64,000 bases of DNA from Cocos nucifera (taxonomy: Eukaryota; Streptophyta; Magnoliopsida; Arecales; Arecaceae). The notes beneath the pieces were generated by a model. The model had not been told where the DNA came from. It did not search any database and worked only from the letters and a program-made list of their open reading frames with translations. Each line of letters opens with the position of its first letter. Position 1 is the stretch's first letter. The translations under genes were made by a program, and so were the position numbers. The DNA is taken from assembly GCA_006176705.1 (NCBI GenBank), contig QRFJ01005242.1, forward strand, positions 26,128 through 90,127. Reading direction: 5' to 3'. Of the stretch, positions 42,041 to 54,125 are shown one piece after another.

Positions 42041-42912
42041 TGATCGCTATCGTAGGCTGTCGAAAATAAATCCTAACTCACTACGATAAAGATAGGATGA
42101 GTCAGGATCACATCTTCATGGATCGTGTTAATTATATTTAATTAATTTAAATTTAAATTAAAAGTAAGACTAAGATTAATTAAAAGACTAAAATTAATTA
42201 AGAAAGTAAATAAATAATCAAATTAATTAATGGTTTGGTTGTAACTATGAAAGGTGGATTCTCTGGATCTCAACTATTCTCTTATCTGATAGCTAGTATT
42301 CTTTTTAATATGTTGTAATTGATATCTAATCAATAAACATATAACCTATCTTAGAGAGTACAGCCTATACCCTTAGATCATAGCCCATCCCTTAAAGTTA
42401 TAGGCTAGTCTAAATTGATTTAGATAGAATAAAAAAAATTAATCCAAAGATAATGTATCCCAAGGGCATGAATCGTACCCGTAGATCATAGCTCATCCCA
42501 AGAGTTATAAACTATTGTAAATCAATCTTATAAGATACAAAAATATTATAAATAAAAGCAATCTTTATTATAAATTTAAAAAATTTAAAAGATGAAAAAA
42601 TAGAAAACACCATCAAAATAAGATTATAGTGATCTCCCGAGAATAAGATAATCAGCTGGCCATCGGAAAGCTTCTCATTGATGTCTTATCATGGAGCTTT
42701 GAGGAAGAATCTGGACAACAGCTGAGTAGAAAAGAAGATTTGGTGGAGAAATTAGAAGCTTTTGTGATCAGTTGAAGAGAAAAAGAAGTAAGAAGAGAGG
42801 AAGAAAGCCTGAAGAGAGAGAAAGAAGAGAGAAAAGAGGAAGAGAAAGGGCTTCTATTGGGTTGATCCCCTAAGGGGGAAGCTGATTGATCGATACTTTG
42901 GCTTTGCAGGGT

Positions 42913-42920
42913 TTTTTATA
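42913..42920 (-). promoter_or_regulatory. TATA box, J LTR
   Basis: Minus strand TATAAAAA in CTCTATAAAAAACCC. Confidence 0.6.
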
Positions 42921-43743
42921 GAGAAGAAGTCATGAGATTTTGAGTTAAAGAAGGAGAAAAACTAGAGAAATTGAGTCTGAATTGAATTCTGCTTCCTATA
43001 TTAATTTTCAGCCATCAAATTGGGTTTAAATGGCTCATATCGATCCAAAATCCACTGCTTGTAGCTTTATCAGGGCCTAGATTAGTCTTGGGCCATTGGA
43101 TTGCTTGATCAAGTGAATTCTAACCATCGGATTATGCTGGGATTTTCTTAATCAAATCAGAATACCCTCCTGGTAGTCGGATTTTGATCGGTGCGATTAT
43201 AGACCGTTGGAAGGTGCAATAGGGGCTGGGAAAGCTGAATCAAAGTTGGCATCATTCCCTGCCATCTGATCGATTGAAGACCACCTCTTAATCATTTGAT
43301 GGCACATCAGTGCCTTCCACCCGCTTCCTGCATGTGTAGACCATGTATAAGCCTACTCTATAGTTCAAAAATGGCCTCCAGTAAACCACGTGGATGGTGA
43401 CATCATGGTGACGTCACATGCATGGGTTATTGGGCTGGAAGCGTGCTGGCGGGCCACTCTGATCTTCATGCGGGCTGTGCTGACCTACTATGGTGCTGGA
43501 CCGACTGGGTGGCTGGTCTAGTTTGGTGCACTAGACCAAGCTAGCCGGTCTGACCGATTTATCTTTTTTTCTTTTCTTTTTTTTCCTTTGAAGGGTCCAT
43601 TTTAAGTCCTATTTGTTCCAAATTTCTATCATTTTGATTCATAAATTGAGATCTTTTCATTAGTGATTCTATTTTCTAAAAAAAATAAAATAAAAATATC
43701 AATTCTTAAGAAATAAAGATAGATTAATTAATAAATTACTACT

Positions 43744-43748
43744 TTTAT
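43744..43748. repeat. target-site duplication of E, left copy
   Basis: TTTAT directly before TGAAAGGTATATG, identical to 53725-53729. Confidence 0.88.
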
Positions 43749-46221
43749 TGAAAGGTATATGCCCTCAAGTCAATCAAAAATTTATTTTTGGGCTATTCTT
43801 TGTCTTCCAAACTCATGTAATGATATTTTAAAATAAATAAAGACATTTATTTCATCATATGCAGTATCTTATTATTTATTTAAGTTTATGATGAACCCCA
43901 TAAATTAAGACTATGATTTTAGGATTATGATGAGATCATACCAGTGAGACCTAAAATCTTAAAACCCTAATTTAAACATTTCTTGTCGATGGAACATTGA
44001 GTTGGGGATCAATATTTTCGATAAAACTAGCACATCTTTTATATGCTCAATTAAGAGGATGATTGATATGACAATCACTTATGTATGACACTAATACAAG
44101 GATGTGGGTGCTCATTAGAGAATGAGTTCACTAAATTGATCCAAGTTGAGAATATCTAATGGAGTTTTATCTACATGTCAATAGATGGTTCTCATAGCAA
44201 AATTATGCATATAATCCTTTGACCCAAAGCTACCATAGAATCTTATATATATGAATCCATATTTTAGTTCATACTCATTCATGACTCAATCATGTATGGG
44301 ATGATCTGGATATGGTAGATTATATATGAAGGTTGTGAGTAGGTTAACATGGAATCGATCACTCCTGGTAAGAGGAAATAACATCCTGCCTGCTTCAAAC
44401 AAATGATGATTCAGAAAGACTTTGATCAAAGCATGATGAAAATTAGAAATGATTTTTAATATTTTATTAAATGAATCATCATCATAAGATTGAAAGAGAA
44501 ATGAATATGATATTGGGTTTGACATATTTCCATACCTAGAGTCAGATTCAGGATGCAAGGTGATCGAAGGATCTAATTGCATGATAACTTTCAACCGAAG
44601 AGTATTTTTGATATTTTCATCAAAATTTTACATCTTTCGAGAAGTCACGATATGTTGCTAGACATCAATCATGTCTTGTGGGTTTGATCAAATTAAAATT
44701 TTAATTTGATCATTAAATTAGAAAGTGTTCTAATTGGTCAAACTGGGTAGGCTAGTTTTGACCTAAATCGATTTAGTTGAGTTCTAACCTGATTAGGTCA
44801 AATCACACCCAGACCCACTGCTGGCTAGATATGGAACCCAATAGGTCGCACACAAAGAGAATTGATTAAGGATCTAATTGGATTAGACCATGTTTGCAAG
44901 ATGAACATGCTAGCACATGTAGCAAACCCTAGCACCCAAATTCAAATTGGATTCGAATCGGCTTCTGATTTAGGCAAATTAAGGACCAATTTGAGCCAAA
45001 TTAGATTTGATCTTGAACTAGATTAACCTAGACTGATTGGGCTTCTATTGGGGCATCACATACCAGAATCCCATGCACCAAAGAGTCTCTCTCTTGTGCA
45101 TGGGAAGTCTTTCATGCGTAAATAGTTTTTGGCGCATGGGATTAAGTTGGCACCTATCTTCTTTGACTTTTCCTTTTTCTCCATGTCTCGTATCTTTTTA
45201 AATGAGTGTGGACATCATATATGGGGTGCAATAGAGTCCTTCTGTAGGTAAAAAAACTCCATTTTCATTTTAATTTTTGTCGCCCAGTACTCTTTGTTGC
45301 CCAAGACCCCTTGCCGCCCTAGACTCCTTGCCACCTCTTGGACCAAGTCAAACTGCTATGGGACTTTGACTATTCAAAGATTATCTCCATGCCTTCTTGC
45401 TGAATGGGAGTCCCATTTTAAAGCCATTGGATGGTCTTTTTATCTAATCTAATGGATGAAAATGATGGTGCCAAGAATGAAAGCCCGCGACTCTTCATAA
45501 ATAACTTATGTAGAATTAGTCCAAGAGTCCTGCTTTAAGGCACCTTTTGGACTAAGTCTACATGTTGTTATTATCTGATGAGGCATGAGATTGGCTAAAG
45601 GGACATGAGATAATATTTTGAAAGGGCGCGAGAAAATGTGTTGGTACCCTTACGTACATTATAAATAAGGGTGCGCACCAAGAGTCCGAAAGGGGTGAAA
45701 TTGATCTTTCTTGCTGACAAGAGTTTCCACTTTATCCAATTTTCTTTATTCCCTTCTCTTGTCTAGACCTTGTCCTTATAAGGACAAGAAGTCATCTTAA
45801 GACTAAGAGATTAGGAAGAAAAATTAAGAAGACAAGGAAAAAGGAAGATAGATAAGGAGAGGCAAGGAAGGTGACATAAAGGCTAAGAAAGATCTTACCT
45901 ATTTAATTAAAGTTCTTATTATTAAAATTTTAATTATATATAAATCAAAGGTGTTGGTGTCTTGATCAAGTCTTCATGTAGATCAACGTTGGAGGGTGAA
46001 CACATGGGCACCTGATAGAACCCCTGATGGACTGCTGCCGGCAATTAAGAAAATTCATGGTTTAGCAATAAGAGGTATGTTCTAATACTTTCTTTTATAT
46101 TATAAATGCATGTTATATGATTTAATTGCTAATAAGGTGCACCTGAGTTTGGGTTTGGTTTGTATGATTTCATAATTTTGCTTTGAAATCCATGCTTCCA
46201 TCTTGTACACCATTTCCATCA
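43749..46221 (+). repeat. 5' LTR of copia E
   Basis: 2473 bp, TGAAAGGTATATGCCCTCAA to CCATTTCCATCA. Contains the hairpin CTCATTAGAGAATGAG (44111-44126), tandem CTTTGTCGCCCAAGACT-like copies near 45280-45340, and a TATA box. The open frame 44286-44594 (minus) recurs at 51769-52065 in the 3' LTR; both are LTR sequence. Confidence 0.92.
45660..45667 (+). promoter_or_regulatory. TATA box, E 5' LTR
   Basis: TATAAATA in CATTATAAATAAGGGTGC, repeated at 53162 in the 3' LTR. Confidence 0.65.
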
Positions 46222-46222
46222 G

Positions 46223-46234
46223 TGGTATCAGAGC
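46223..46234 (+). other. primer-binding site, element E
   Basis: TGGTATCAGAGC, 12 of 12 to the tRNA-iMet pattern, one base after the LTR end. Confidence 0.9.
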
Positions 46235-47308
46235 AAGCCTTATTAGGTTAAATCATATAATACTTTGCTTATAATATAATGGCATAAATAAAAAATATGA
46301 TATAATCTTTTTATTAACATGTTATTTAAATGATGAGATCATATTTTTATTTATTATAATAAGATTATGATGTATATATTATTTTGTAAAGGTTGCCCTA
46401 ACATAGTGGAAAGTATTCACTATGTAATGATGATTGTCCTAGAATAATTATACATGTTAATATATATTTTATCATAGTTTATGCTTTTATGCATTTAGTT
46501 TGATTTAAAATATGCATCGAGACCTTTTAAATCCCTCTTTAAAATTATATTACTTTGTAGTGTAATTAATCTATAGCTGAATCAGTCGAGATGTCTAATT
46601 GATCAATCGGTGTCTAGGATAAATGGTTCATGATTGGTAAAGAGAACGTGATTTTTTAATTGATTCCATTATCTGACCTGGCCAATTTATTGGTGTCTAA
46701 GGAACGCAATGGAGGAACTCCCACTTCTCTCCCACTTACCTGGCCGATTCGATTAATTTAATTTTAGATTATAATGCTTAGTATTATATTCACTACATTA
46801 AGGCCTTCCTTCATACTAGGTTCTTATTATGTCCAAAACTATATTAGTTTTATTGTATAACCACAAGATCTATCATGGGGAATGATGTAATATTAATCTA
46901 GTGCATTGAGATGCTTACAGCATTTTAAAAATACTGCTTTATTGTGTAACCATAAAAGAAGTTATATTTTATTTTGGCTGTATAGAAATGAAGGGTTCTA
47001 TTTAAACTAAAATATTAAAGTTTGTTGTGCTAACACAAGGCTATTAATATTTTAGAGGCAAAATTTTTTTTTTGAGAGTTGCATAAAATGCAATTGGAAA
47101 GAGTTTCCTACCTTCGAACTTATAATAGGTTTATTGTGCAACCACAAGACCTTTTATAAGGAATTAGGGTCTTATTCTCACTAAGAAAATCAATTAAAGG
47201 GTTATGATTTTTTGATTAGTGGGAGACAATTAAATTAAAATTCTAATTTAGTTATGTTTGTCATCATGAGTTGTTTGCTTATGTATTATTCTTTATTATG
47301 TAGATTAA
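46235..47308 (+). other. leader of copia E
   Basis: About 1.07 kb, AT-rich, without a credible frame. It contains several related copies of a TTATTGTG(T/C)AACCACAAGA-like block (near 46853, 46931 and 47110), an imperfect dispersed repeat of unknown role. Confidence 0.65.
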
Positions 47309-48060
47309 ATAGCTTCTTCACTTTCATTGCGTTCAATTTTAGATTCAAATAAATTGACTGATCAAAACTATGTGGACTGGCTAAGAAATCTAAAAATAGT
47401 ACTCAATCAAGAAAAACTCTCCTATATTCTTGATGCCCCTGATCCTAAACCATTAGAAAAAGATGCCACAAATGAAGATAAGTCTACATAGAAGATGTGG
47501 CAAAATGATTCTCTTACTATCAAATGCATCATACTTATCTCTATGAGTAATGAATTATAGAGGCGGCATGATGGCATGGACACTTAGTCCATATTGCTCA
47601 ATTTAAAAGAACTTTATGGAGAGCATAGTAGAACTGCTAGATATGAGATATCTAAGCAATTATTTCATGCAAGAATAATAGAAGGAACATCTGTACAAAA
47701 TCATGTTTTGATGGTAATTGACCTAATCACTCGATTAAGTCAATTAGGTTTTGTTATGGATGGAGAGTTAAGTCAGGATTTGATCCTGCAATCTTATTTT
47801 CTCAGTTTGTTGTAAACTATCATATGAACAAACTAAATTCTTCCTTGTCTGAGCTATTAAATATGCTCAAGACAGCAAAAAGCCATATCAAGAAGGATAA
47901 GGCTCCTCTTCTTCTTTTGGATGGGATCTCCAAGAAAAAGATAGGCAAAAAAGGTTCAAAGAAAAAGTTGAACCCTAAAGGTGGTATAAATAAGAAGAAA
48001 AAGGAGAAGAAGATCTCCGGACATATGACCTATTTTCACTATGGCAAAATAGATCATTGA
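47309..48060 (+). pseudogene. gag: copia gag (element E)
   Basis: The frame starts ATA-GCT-TCT (47309), expected to be ATG; it reads ASSLSLRSILDSNKLTDQNY, then VDWLRNLKIVLNQEKLSYIL, the N-terminal domain of plant copia Gag. Next are the capsid helices LNLKELYGEHSRTARYEI and NHVLMVIDLITRLSQLG. After a frameshift near 47815, NKLNSSLSELLNMLKTAKSH leads to a Lys-rich stretch and the zinc knuckle (about 48025-48073). There both Cys of CxxC are Tyr and the residue after His is a TGA stop. Three further stops lie in the capsid part. All the knuckle changes are explained by G to A. Confidence 0.85.
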
Positions 48061-48449
48061 AAGAGAAATTGCAAGGCTTACCTTACAACCATGAAGTTTG
48101 GTGCAAATAATGCACCAAAAGGTATGTATGAGATACATACTATATTATCATTAAATTCTTCCATTTCAAATTCTTGGGTATTAGATACCAACTGTGATTT
48201 TTATATCTGCAAATCTTTGCAGAGGCTATAGAAAATTAAGAGTTTAAAGAAAGGTGACTCCAAGCTCTATGGCGCTGGAGGAGAGTCTATCGAAGCAGAA
48301 GCTGTAGGGACAAATATATTGAAGTTACATTATGGGAAGATCTTAGAGCTTACAAATTATTATTATATGCCTAAGATCATTAGAAATATTATATCTATAC
48401 TCTTGTTTTTTAACAAGGTTATAGTCTTAATGTAACGAAAGAAGGTTGC
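48061..48449 (+). pseudogene. pol: copia protease (element E)
   Basis: Continues from the knuckle (KRNCKAYLTT). The protease site reads SWVLDTNCDFYIC (near 48172-48210), where the catalytic Asp is kept but the following Gly of D-T/S-G is Asn. The rest, LYGAGGESIEAEAVGT and YYYMPKIIRNIISI, is the usual copia protease body. A stop at 48228-48230 and a frameshift near 48400 break it. Confidence 0.78.
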
Positions 48450-49540
48450 TTGATCAAATATTCTAATGAAAATATTTATTTTGGCATATTTAGCAATGGT
48501 TTGTTGACTCTATATTTGGATGACAATATATTTCATATTGATGAAAATAGAAAATGTAAGAGAGATGACATAAATAATACTTTACTTTGGCATTGTCGAT
48601 TAGGTCATATTAGTGAGGCTAGGATTAACAAGTTATACAAAGAAAAGTTCTTTGGTCTTTTTGATTATGAACCATTAGGAACTTGTGAATCATGTCTCAT
48701 AGGTAAAATGACTAAGACTCCATTTAGTGGACATGGAGAAAGGACAAAAGAATTATTAGGACTTGTACATACGGATGTATGTGGTCCTATGATAACTCAA
48801 GCCAGAGGAGGATACTCTTATTTTATAACATTCACTGATGATTTATCTATGTTTGGATATGTGTATCTTATGAAACATAAATCAGAAGCCTTTGATAAGT
48901 TTAAAGAGTATCAAAGTATGGTCGAAAAATAAATTGGACAATATATAAAAATTCTTCGATCTGATCAAGAAGGAGAATACTTATCTAGTGAGTTTTTAGA
49001 CTATCTTAAAGTAAAAGGAAGTCTCTCTGAATGGACACCTCCTTATACACCATAATTAAATGGTGCAGTCGAAAGAAAAAATCATACCTTATTAGATATG
49101 GTACAGTCCATGATGTACTTCACTGAATTACCTATTTTCTTCTGGGGTCATGCCCTGGAGACTGCAATTTATATCTTGAATAGAGTACCTTCTAAATCTA
49201 CATCTAGTACTCCATATAAGATATGGAGAAGTAAGAAATCCAATCTTAAGTATTTTAAGATATGGGGTTGTCCAACATATGTTAAAAAAAAATTTTGGAC
49301 ATAAGCTTGATGCTAGATCAGATAGATGTCTATTTATTGGACATCCTAAAAATAGTATAGGATATTTATTCTACCATCCTACTGAATAAAAGGTATTTGT
49401 AAGTAGGCATGCCACTTTCATGGAAAAAGAATTTATCCTAGAAAAGGGCAGTGGCAGAAATATTGAACTTAGTGAAGTTCAAGAAAAATAAATAAAAATT
49501 TCTCAACCAAATAATCACATAAAAAAATCAGAACACATAA
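48450..49540 (+). pseudogene. pol: copia integrase (element E)
   Basis: 160 uninterrupted codons hold the zinc domain (WHCRLGH...TCESCLIGKMTKTPF), the first catalytic Asp in HTDVCGP and the second in FTDDLSMFGYVYLM. After a stop (48930-48932) the third acidic residue is in DQEGEYLSSEF, followed by LNGAVERKNHTLLDMV and LETAIYILNRVPSKST. At 49283-49291 a run of nine A's is followed by a frame change, a likely slippage or insertion site. The other frame carries on with LFIGHPKNSIGYLFY and ATFMEKEF. All four zinc ligands and all three catalytic residues are present. Confidence 0.87.
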
Positions 49541-51160
49541 CTCCTATCCATAGGTCTGAAAGAGTACGACATACACCTATAAGGTATGAGTTCATTATTG
49601 AAAACAATGAAGCTCAAGTCATTAAGAATGATGAACCTTCGACCTATACAAAAGTAGTCAAAAGTAAGGACTCTGACAAATCGCTGGCTGCCATGCAATC
49701 CGAAATGGACTCCATGCACACCAACAAAGTATGGACTTTGGTGGATGCACCAGAGAATATAACTCCTATTGGATGCAAATGGATTTTTAAGAAAAAGATT
49801 GGAGCAGATGGTCAAATTGAAACCTATAAGGCCAGATTGGTGGCTAAGGATTTTAGGCAAAAATAGGGGATTGATTATGGCTAAGGTCAAATTGAAACAT
49901 TTTCACCATTGCCATGCTCAAATCTATTTGGATTATGCTTGCTATAGCAGCATACCATGACTATGAAATATGGCTAATGGATGTAAAGACTGCCTTCCTT
50001 AATGGTTTCCTTAAGGAGAAGGTTTATATGTCACAGCCAAAGGGATTTGAGTCAAATGAGAGACCAAATCAGATATGCAAGCTTAAGAGATCCATTTATG
50101 GATTAAAGCAAGCATCAAGGAGTTGGAACATCTGTTTTGATGTAACAGTAAAAGAGTTTGGTTTTATCAAGAATGTGGATGAACCATTGTGTACAAGAAA
50201 ACTAGTGGGAGAACCATAGTCTTCTTGGTTTTGTACGTAGATGACATACTCCTCATTGGGAATGATATTCCAATGTTGCAATCAGTCAAATTATGGCTAT
50301 CAAATAAGTTTTCTATGAAAGATTTGCGAGAAGCATCCTATATACTAGGAATAAAGATCTATAGAAATAGATCTAAGAGGATGCTAGGATTGTCCCATCT
50401 AGGTACATTGACTTAATACTGAAAAGATTCAGTATGGATGAAAGTAAAAGAGGTTACTTACCCATGAGTCAAGGTAGACATCTCTCTAAAGAGATGTCTC
50501 CAAAGACACCTAAAGAGAGAAATAGAATAAGTTCTATTCCTTATGCTTCGACTGTTGGATCAATAATGTATGCCATGTTATGTACAAGGCCTGATGTTGC
50601 TTATGCCTTAGGCATTGCAAGTAGATTTCAAGCTCATTCAGGAGAGGATCATTGGAAAGCTGTGAAAAATATTCTTAAGTACTTAAGGACTAAAGATATT
50701 TTTCTAATATATGGTGGTTCTGATCTTAAACTAGAAGCATATTCTGATTTTAGTTTTTAATCAGACTCAAATGATAGCGAATTCATTTTAGGGTATGTCT
50801 TTACTCTGAATGATGCAGCAGCGAGTTGGAAGAGTACTAAGTAGCCAACTATAGCTGATTCAACTACTGAGGTAGAATATATAGCTGTAAGTGAAGCCGT
50901 CAAGAAAGCTGTCTGGATGAAAAAGTTTATCACTAAATTGGGTGTTATTCCTAAAATTAAGAATCTAGTACCACTTTACTGTGATAATACTGGAGCTATT
51001 GCTCAAGCAAAGGAACCTAGGTCTCATCATAAATCCAAACACATTCTGAGATGCTTCCATCTCGTTCGTGAAATTATAAAAAGACAAGATGTAGTCATAG
51101 AACGTGTTGACACAAAGAACAATATAGCAGATCCATTCACTAAGATATTACCACTGTAAT
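49541..51160 (+). pseudogene. pol: copia reverse transcriptase and RNase H (element E)
   Basis: RT from SLAAMQSEMDSMHTNKVWTL through IGCKWIFKKKIGADG, KARLVAKDF, MDVKTAFLNGFLKE, LKRSIYGLKQASRSW and the catalytic YVDD (50234-50245), intact. A duplicated or shifted short stretch near 49880-49900 and frameshifts near 50200 and 50410 interrupt it. It proceeds through FSMKDLREASYILGIKIYR, IPYASTVGSIMYAMLCTRPD and ILKYLRTKD. RNase H has AYSDFSF (stop after it), STTEVEYIAVSEAVKKAVWM and LYCDNTGAIAQAKEPRSHHK. The end is NNIADPFTKILPL and a stop. Overall length is normal. Confidence 0.9.
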
Positions 51161-51220
51161 TGTTTGATCACCACCTTGATTGTATGGGATTAAAATATAA
51201 GGGCGATTGACTTTAAGTGC

Positions 51221-51231
51221 AAGTGGGAGAT
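51221..51231 (+). other. polypurine tract of E
   Basis: AAGTGGGAGAT directly before the 3' LTR. Confidence 0.82.
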
Positions 51232-53724
51232 TGAAAGGTATATGCCCTCAAGCCAATCAAAAATTTATTTTTGGATTGTTCTTTATCTTCCAAACTCATG
51301 TAATGACATTTTAAAATAAATAAAGATATTTATTTCATCATATGCAGTGTCTTATTATTTATTTAAGATTTTGATGAATCCCATAAATTAAGGCTATGGT
51401 TTTAGGATTATGATGAGATCATACCAGTGACACCTAAAACCTTAAAACCCTAATTTAAACATTCCTGATCAATGGAACATTGAGTTGGGGATCAATATTT
51501 TTGGTAAGACTAGCACATCTTTTGTATGCTCAATTGAGAGGGTGATTGATCTCACAATCACTTGTGTTTGACACTAATATAAAGATGTGGGTGCTCATTA
51601 GAGAATAAGTTTACTGAATTGATCCAAGTTGAGAATATCTAATGGAGTCTTATCTACATATCAATAGATGCTTCTTAGAGTGGAATTGTGCATATAATCC
51701 TTTGACCTGAAACTACCATAGAATTTTATATATATGAATCCATATTTTGATTCATACTCATTCATGACTCAGTCATGTACGGGATAATCTGGATATGGTA
51801 GATTATATATGAAGGTTGTGAGTAAGTTAACATGAAATCGATCACTCTTGGTAAAAGGAAATAGCATCCTGCCTGCTTCAAACAAATGATGATTCAGGAA
51901 GACTTTGATCAAAGCATGATAAAAATTAGACATGGTTTTTAATATTTCATTAAATGAATCATCATCATAAGATTGAAAGAAAAATGAATATGATATTGGG
52001 TTTGACATATTTCCATACCCAGAGTCAGATTCAGGATGCAGGGTGATCGAAGGATCTAGTTGCATGATAACTTTCTACTGAAGAATATTTTTGGTATTTT
52101 CATCAAAATTTCACATCTTTCAGGAAGTCACGATACATTGCTAGACATCAATCATGTCTTGTGGGTTTGATCAAATTAAAATTTTAATTTGATCATTAAA
52201 TTAGAAAGTGTTCTAATTGGTTAAACTGGGTAGGCTAGTTTTGACCTAAATCGATTTAGTTGAGTTCTAACTTGATTATGTCAAATCACACCCAGACCCA
52301 CTACTGGCTAGATGTGGAATCCAATGGGTCACACACAAAGTGAATTGATTAAGGATCTTATTGGATTAGACCATGTTTTCAAGATGAACATGCTAGCACA
52401 TGTAGCAAACCCTAGCATCTAGATTCGAATTGTATTCGGATCGGCTTTCGATTTGGGCTAATTAAGGACCAGTTTGAGCCAAATTGAATTTGGTCTTGAA
52501 TTGGATTAACCTAGACTGATTGGGCTTCTATTGGGATGTCACATACCAAAATTCCATGCACCAGAGAGTCTTTCTCTTGCACGTGGGAAGTCTTTCATGC
52601 GCAAAGAGTTTTTGGCACATGGGATTAAGTTGGCGCCTACCTTCTTTGACTTTACCTTTTTCTCCATGTCGTGTATTTTTTTAAATGAGCATGTACATCA
52701 GATATGGGGTTCAAAAGAGTCCTTCTGTAGGTAAAAAACTCCATTTTCATTTTAATTTTTGTCGCCCAGGACTCTTTGTCGCCCAAGACTCCTTGCCAAC
52801 TCGGACTCCTTGCCACCCTCTCTTCCTTGGCACCTCTTGGAGCAAGTCAAAGTGCTTTGGGACTTTGACTATTCAAAGATTATCTCCATGCCTTCTTGTT
52901 GAATGGGCATCCCATTTTAAAGCCATTGGATGGCCTTTTTATTTGATCTAATGGATGAAAATGATGGCGCCAAGAATGAAAGCCCGTGACTCTTCATAAA
53001 TAACTTACGTAGAATTAGTCCGAGAGTCCTTCTACTTTAAGGCACCTCTTGGACTAAGTCTACATGTCGTTATTATCTAACGAGGCATGAGATTGGATAA
53101 AGGGACATGAGATAATATTTTGAAAGGGCGCAAAAAAATGTGTTGGCACCCTTACGTATATTATAAATAAGGGTGCACACCAAGAGTCCAGGAGGGGTGA
53201 AATTGATCTTTCTTTCTGACAAGAGTTTTCTCTTTATTCAATTTTCTTTCTTCCCTTCTCTTATCCAGACCTTGTCCTTATAAGGATAAGAAGTCATCTT
53301 GAGACTAAGAGATTAGGAAGAAAAATTAAGAAGACAAGGAAAAAGAAAGATAGATAAGGAGAGGCAAGGAAGGTGACATAAAGGCTAAGGAAGGTCTTAC
53401 CTATTTAATTAAAGTTCTTATTATTAGAATTTTAATTATATATAAATCAGAGGTGCTGGTGTCTTGATCAAGTCTTCGTGTAGATCAACGTTGGATGGTG
53501 AACACTTGGGCACCTGGTGGAACCCCTAACAGACTGCTGTCGGCAATTAGGAATAATTCAGGGTTTAGCGATAAGAGGTATGTTCTAATACTTTCTTTTA
53601 TATTATAAATGCATGTTATATGATTTAACTACTAATAAGATGCCCCTAGGATTTGGGTTGGTTTGTATGATTTCATAATTTTGATTTGAAATCCGTGCTT
53701 CCATCCTGTACACCATTCCCATCA
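51232..53724 (+). repeat. 3' LTR of copia E
   Basis: 2493 bp, TGAAAGGTATATGCCCTCAA to CCATTCCCATCA. Same landmarks as the 5' LTR; the hairpin here has one base change (CTCATTAGAGAATAAG, 51594-51609). Open frames at 52531-52734 and 52685-52951 are in U3 and not genes. Confidence 0.92.
53162..53169 (+). promoter_or_regulatory. TATA box, E 3' LTR
   Basis: TATAAATA in TATTATAAATAAGGGTGC. Confidence 0.65.
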
Positions 53725-53729
53725 TTTAT
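53725..53729. repeat. target-site duplication of E, right copy
   Basis: TTTAT after CCCATCA. Confidence 0.88.
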
Positions 53730-54125
53730 AGATATATATAATGTGTTTATCACACCCCCTAACTTGAACTTTACTTATTCTTGAGTAAAGTAGATGAATT
53801 AGCAATATATACTGACTCAGTCTTGAATTAAAAGTTAGATTTAGACATTTCTAAAGGTAGCTAATATCCGACCGGACTATTAAAGTGGTATGTCGATGGA
53901 TTACTAATTCGATCCAATTAATGGTTGAGTGTTAGCCATTGAAATTTTTAGAGATCATCTTTGACCAACTTTCCACTTTACTCTTTAAATCCTCTAACTT
54001 GATGTAAGAAGGGTTTATTGTCTTCTTGCAATTTAGTTTACTTATTATCCACTTTTTTTCTCTTCTTTTTGTTTTTTGACTAGTTTCTTGCATCCCCATC
54101 TTTTGACGTGAATCACAATACTTAT
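53730..54125 (-). mobile_element. Athila-like element J, LTR start, polypurine tract and part of 3' UTR
   Basis: 53752-53730 is the first part of the J LTR. 53766-53753 is its polypurine tract (minus CAAGTTAGGGGGTG). 54125-53767 is 3' UTR; near 54115-54090 the minus strand reads TGTGATTCACGTCAAAAGAT, the end of the duplicated motif of T1-T3. Cut at 54125 by element I. Confidence 0.65.

Larger units (their letters stand above)
42041..43748 (-). repeat. LTR of Athila-like element J, main segment
   Basis: Minus-strand 3' LTR, interrupted by E; the first 23 bases are at 53730-53752. It ends (plus TG at 42041) with the reverse complement of TGATCGCTATCG and starts TGATAAACAC at 53752. Total about 1731 bp. 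It has the AT-rich start, the GCC-rich and CCGGTC-rich block near 43440-43550, and a TATA box like the T family. CAACT (42036-42040) may be its left target copy. Confidence 0.72.
43749..53724 (+). mobile_element. Ty1/copia element E, full-length, 9976 bp, inactive
   Basis: 5' LTR, perfect primer site, leader, gag, protease, integrase, RT, RNase H, polypurine tract, 3' LTR, flanked by TTTAT. Inserted in the LTR of J. Its pol is the best preserved of the copia copies here. In the first 325 bases of the LTRs I count about 24 differences, mostly transitions. Confidence 0.93.

Noticed and set aside
44286..44594. 102-codon minus-strand frame repeated at 51769-52065
   Set aside because: Both are the same stretch of the E LTRs. 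Duplication is by LTR identity, and the protein has no known motif; a conserved antisense frame would need other copies to support it.
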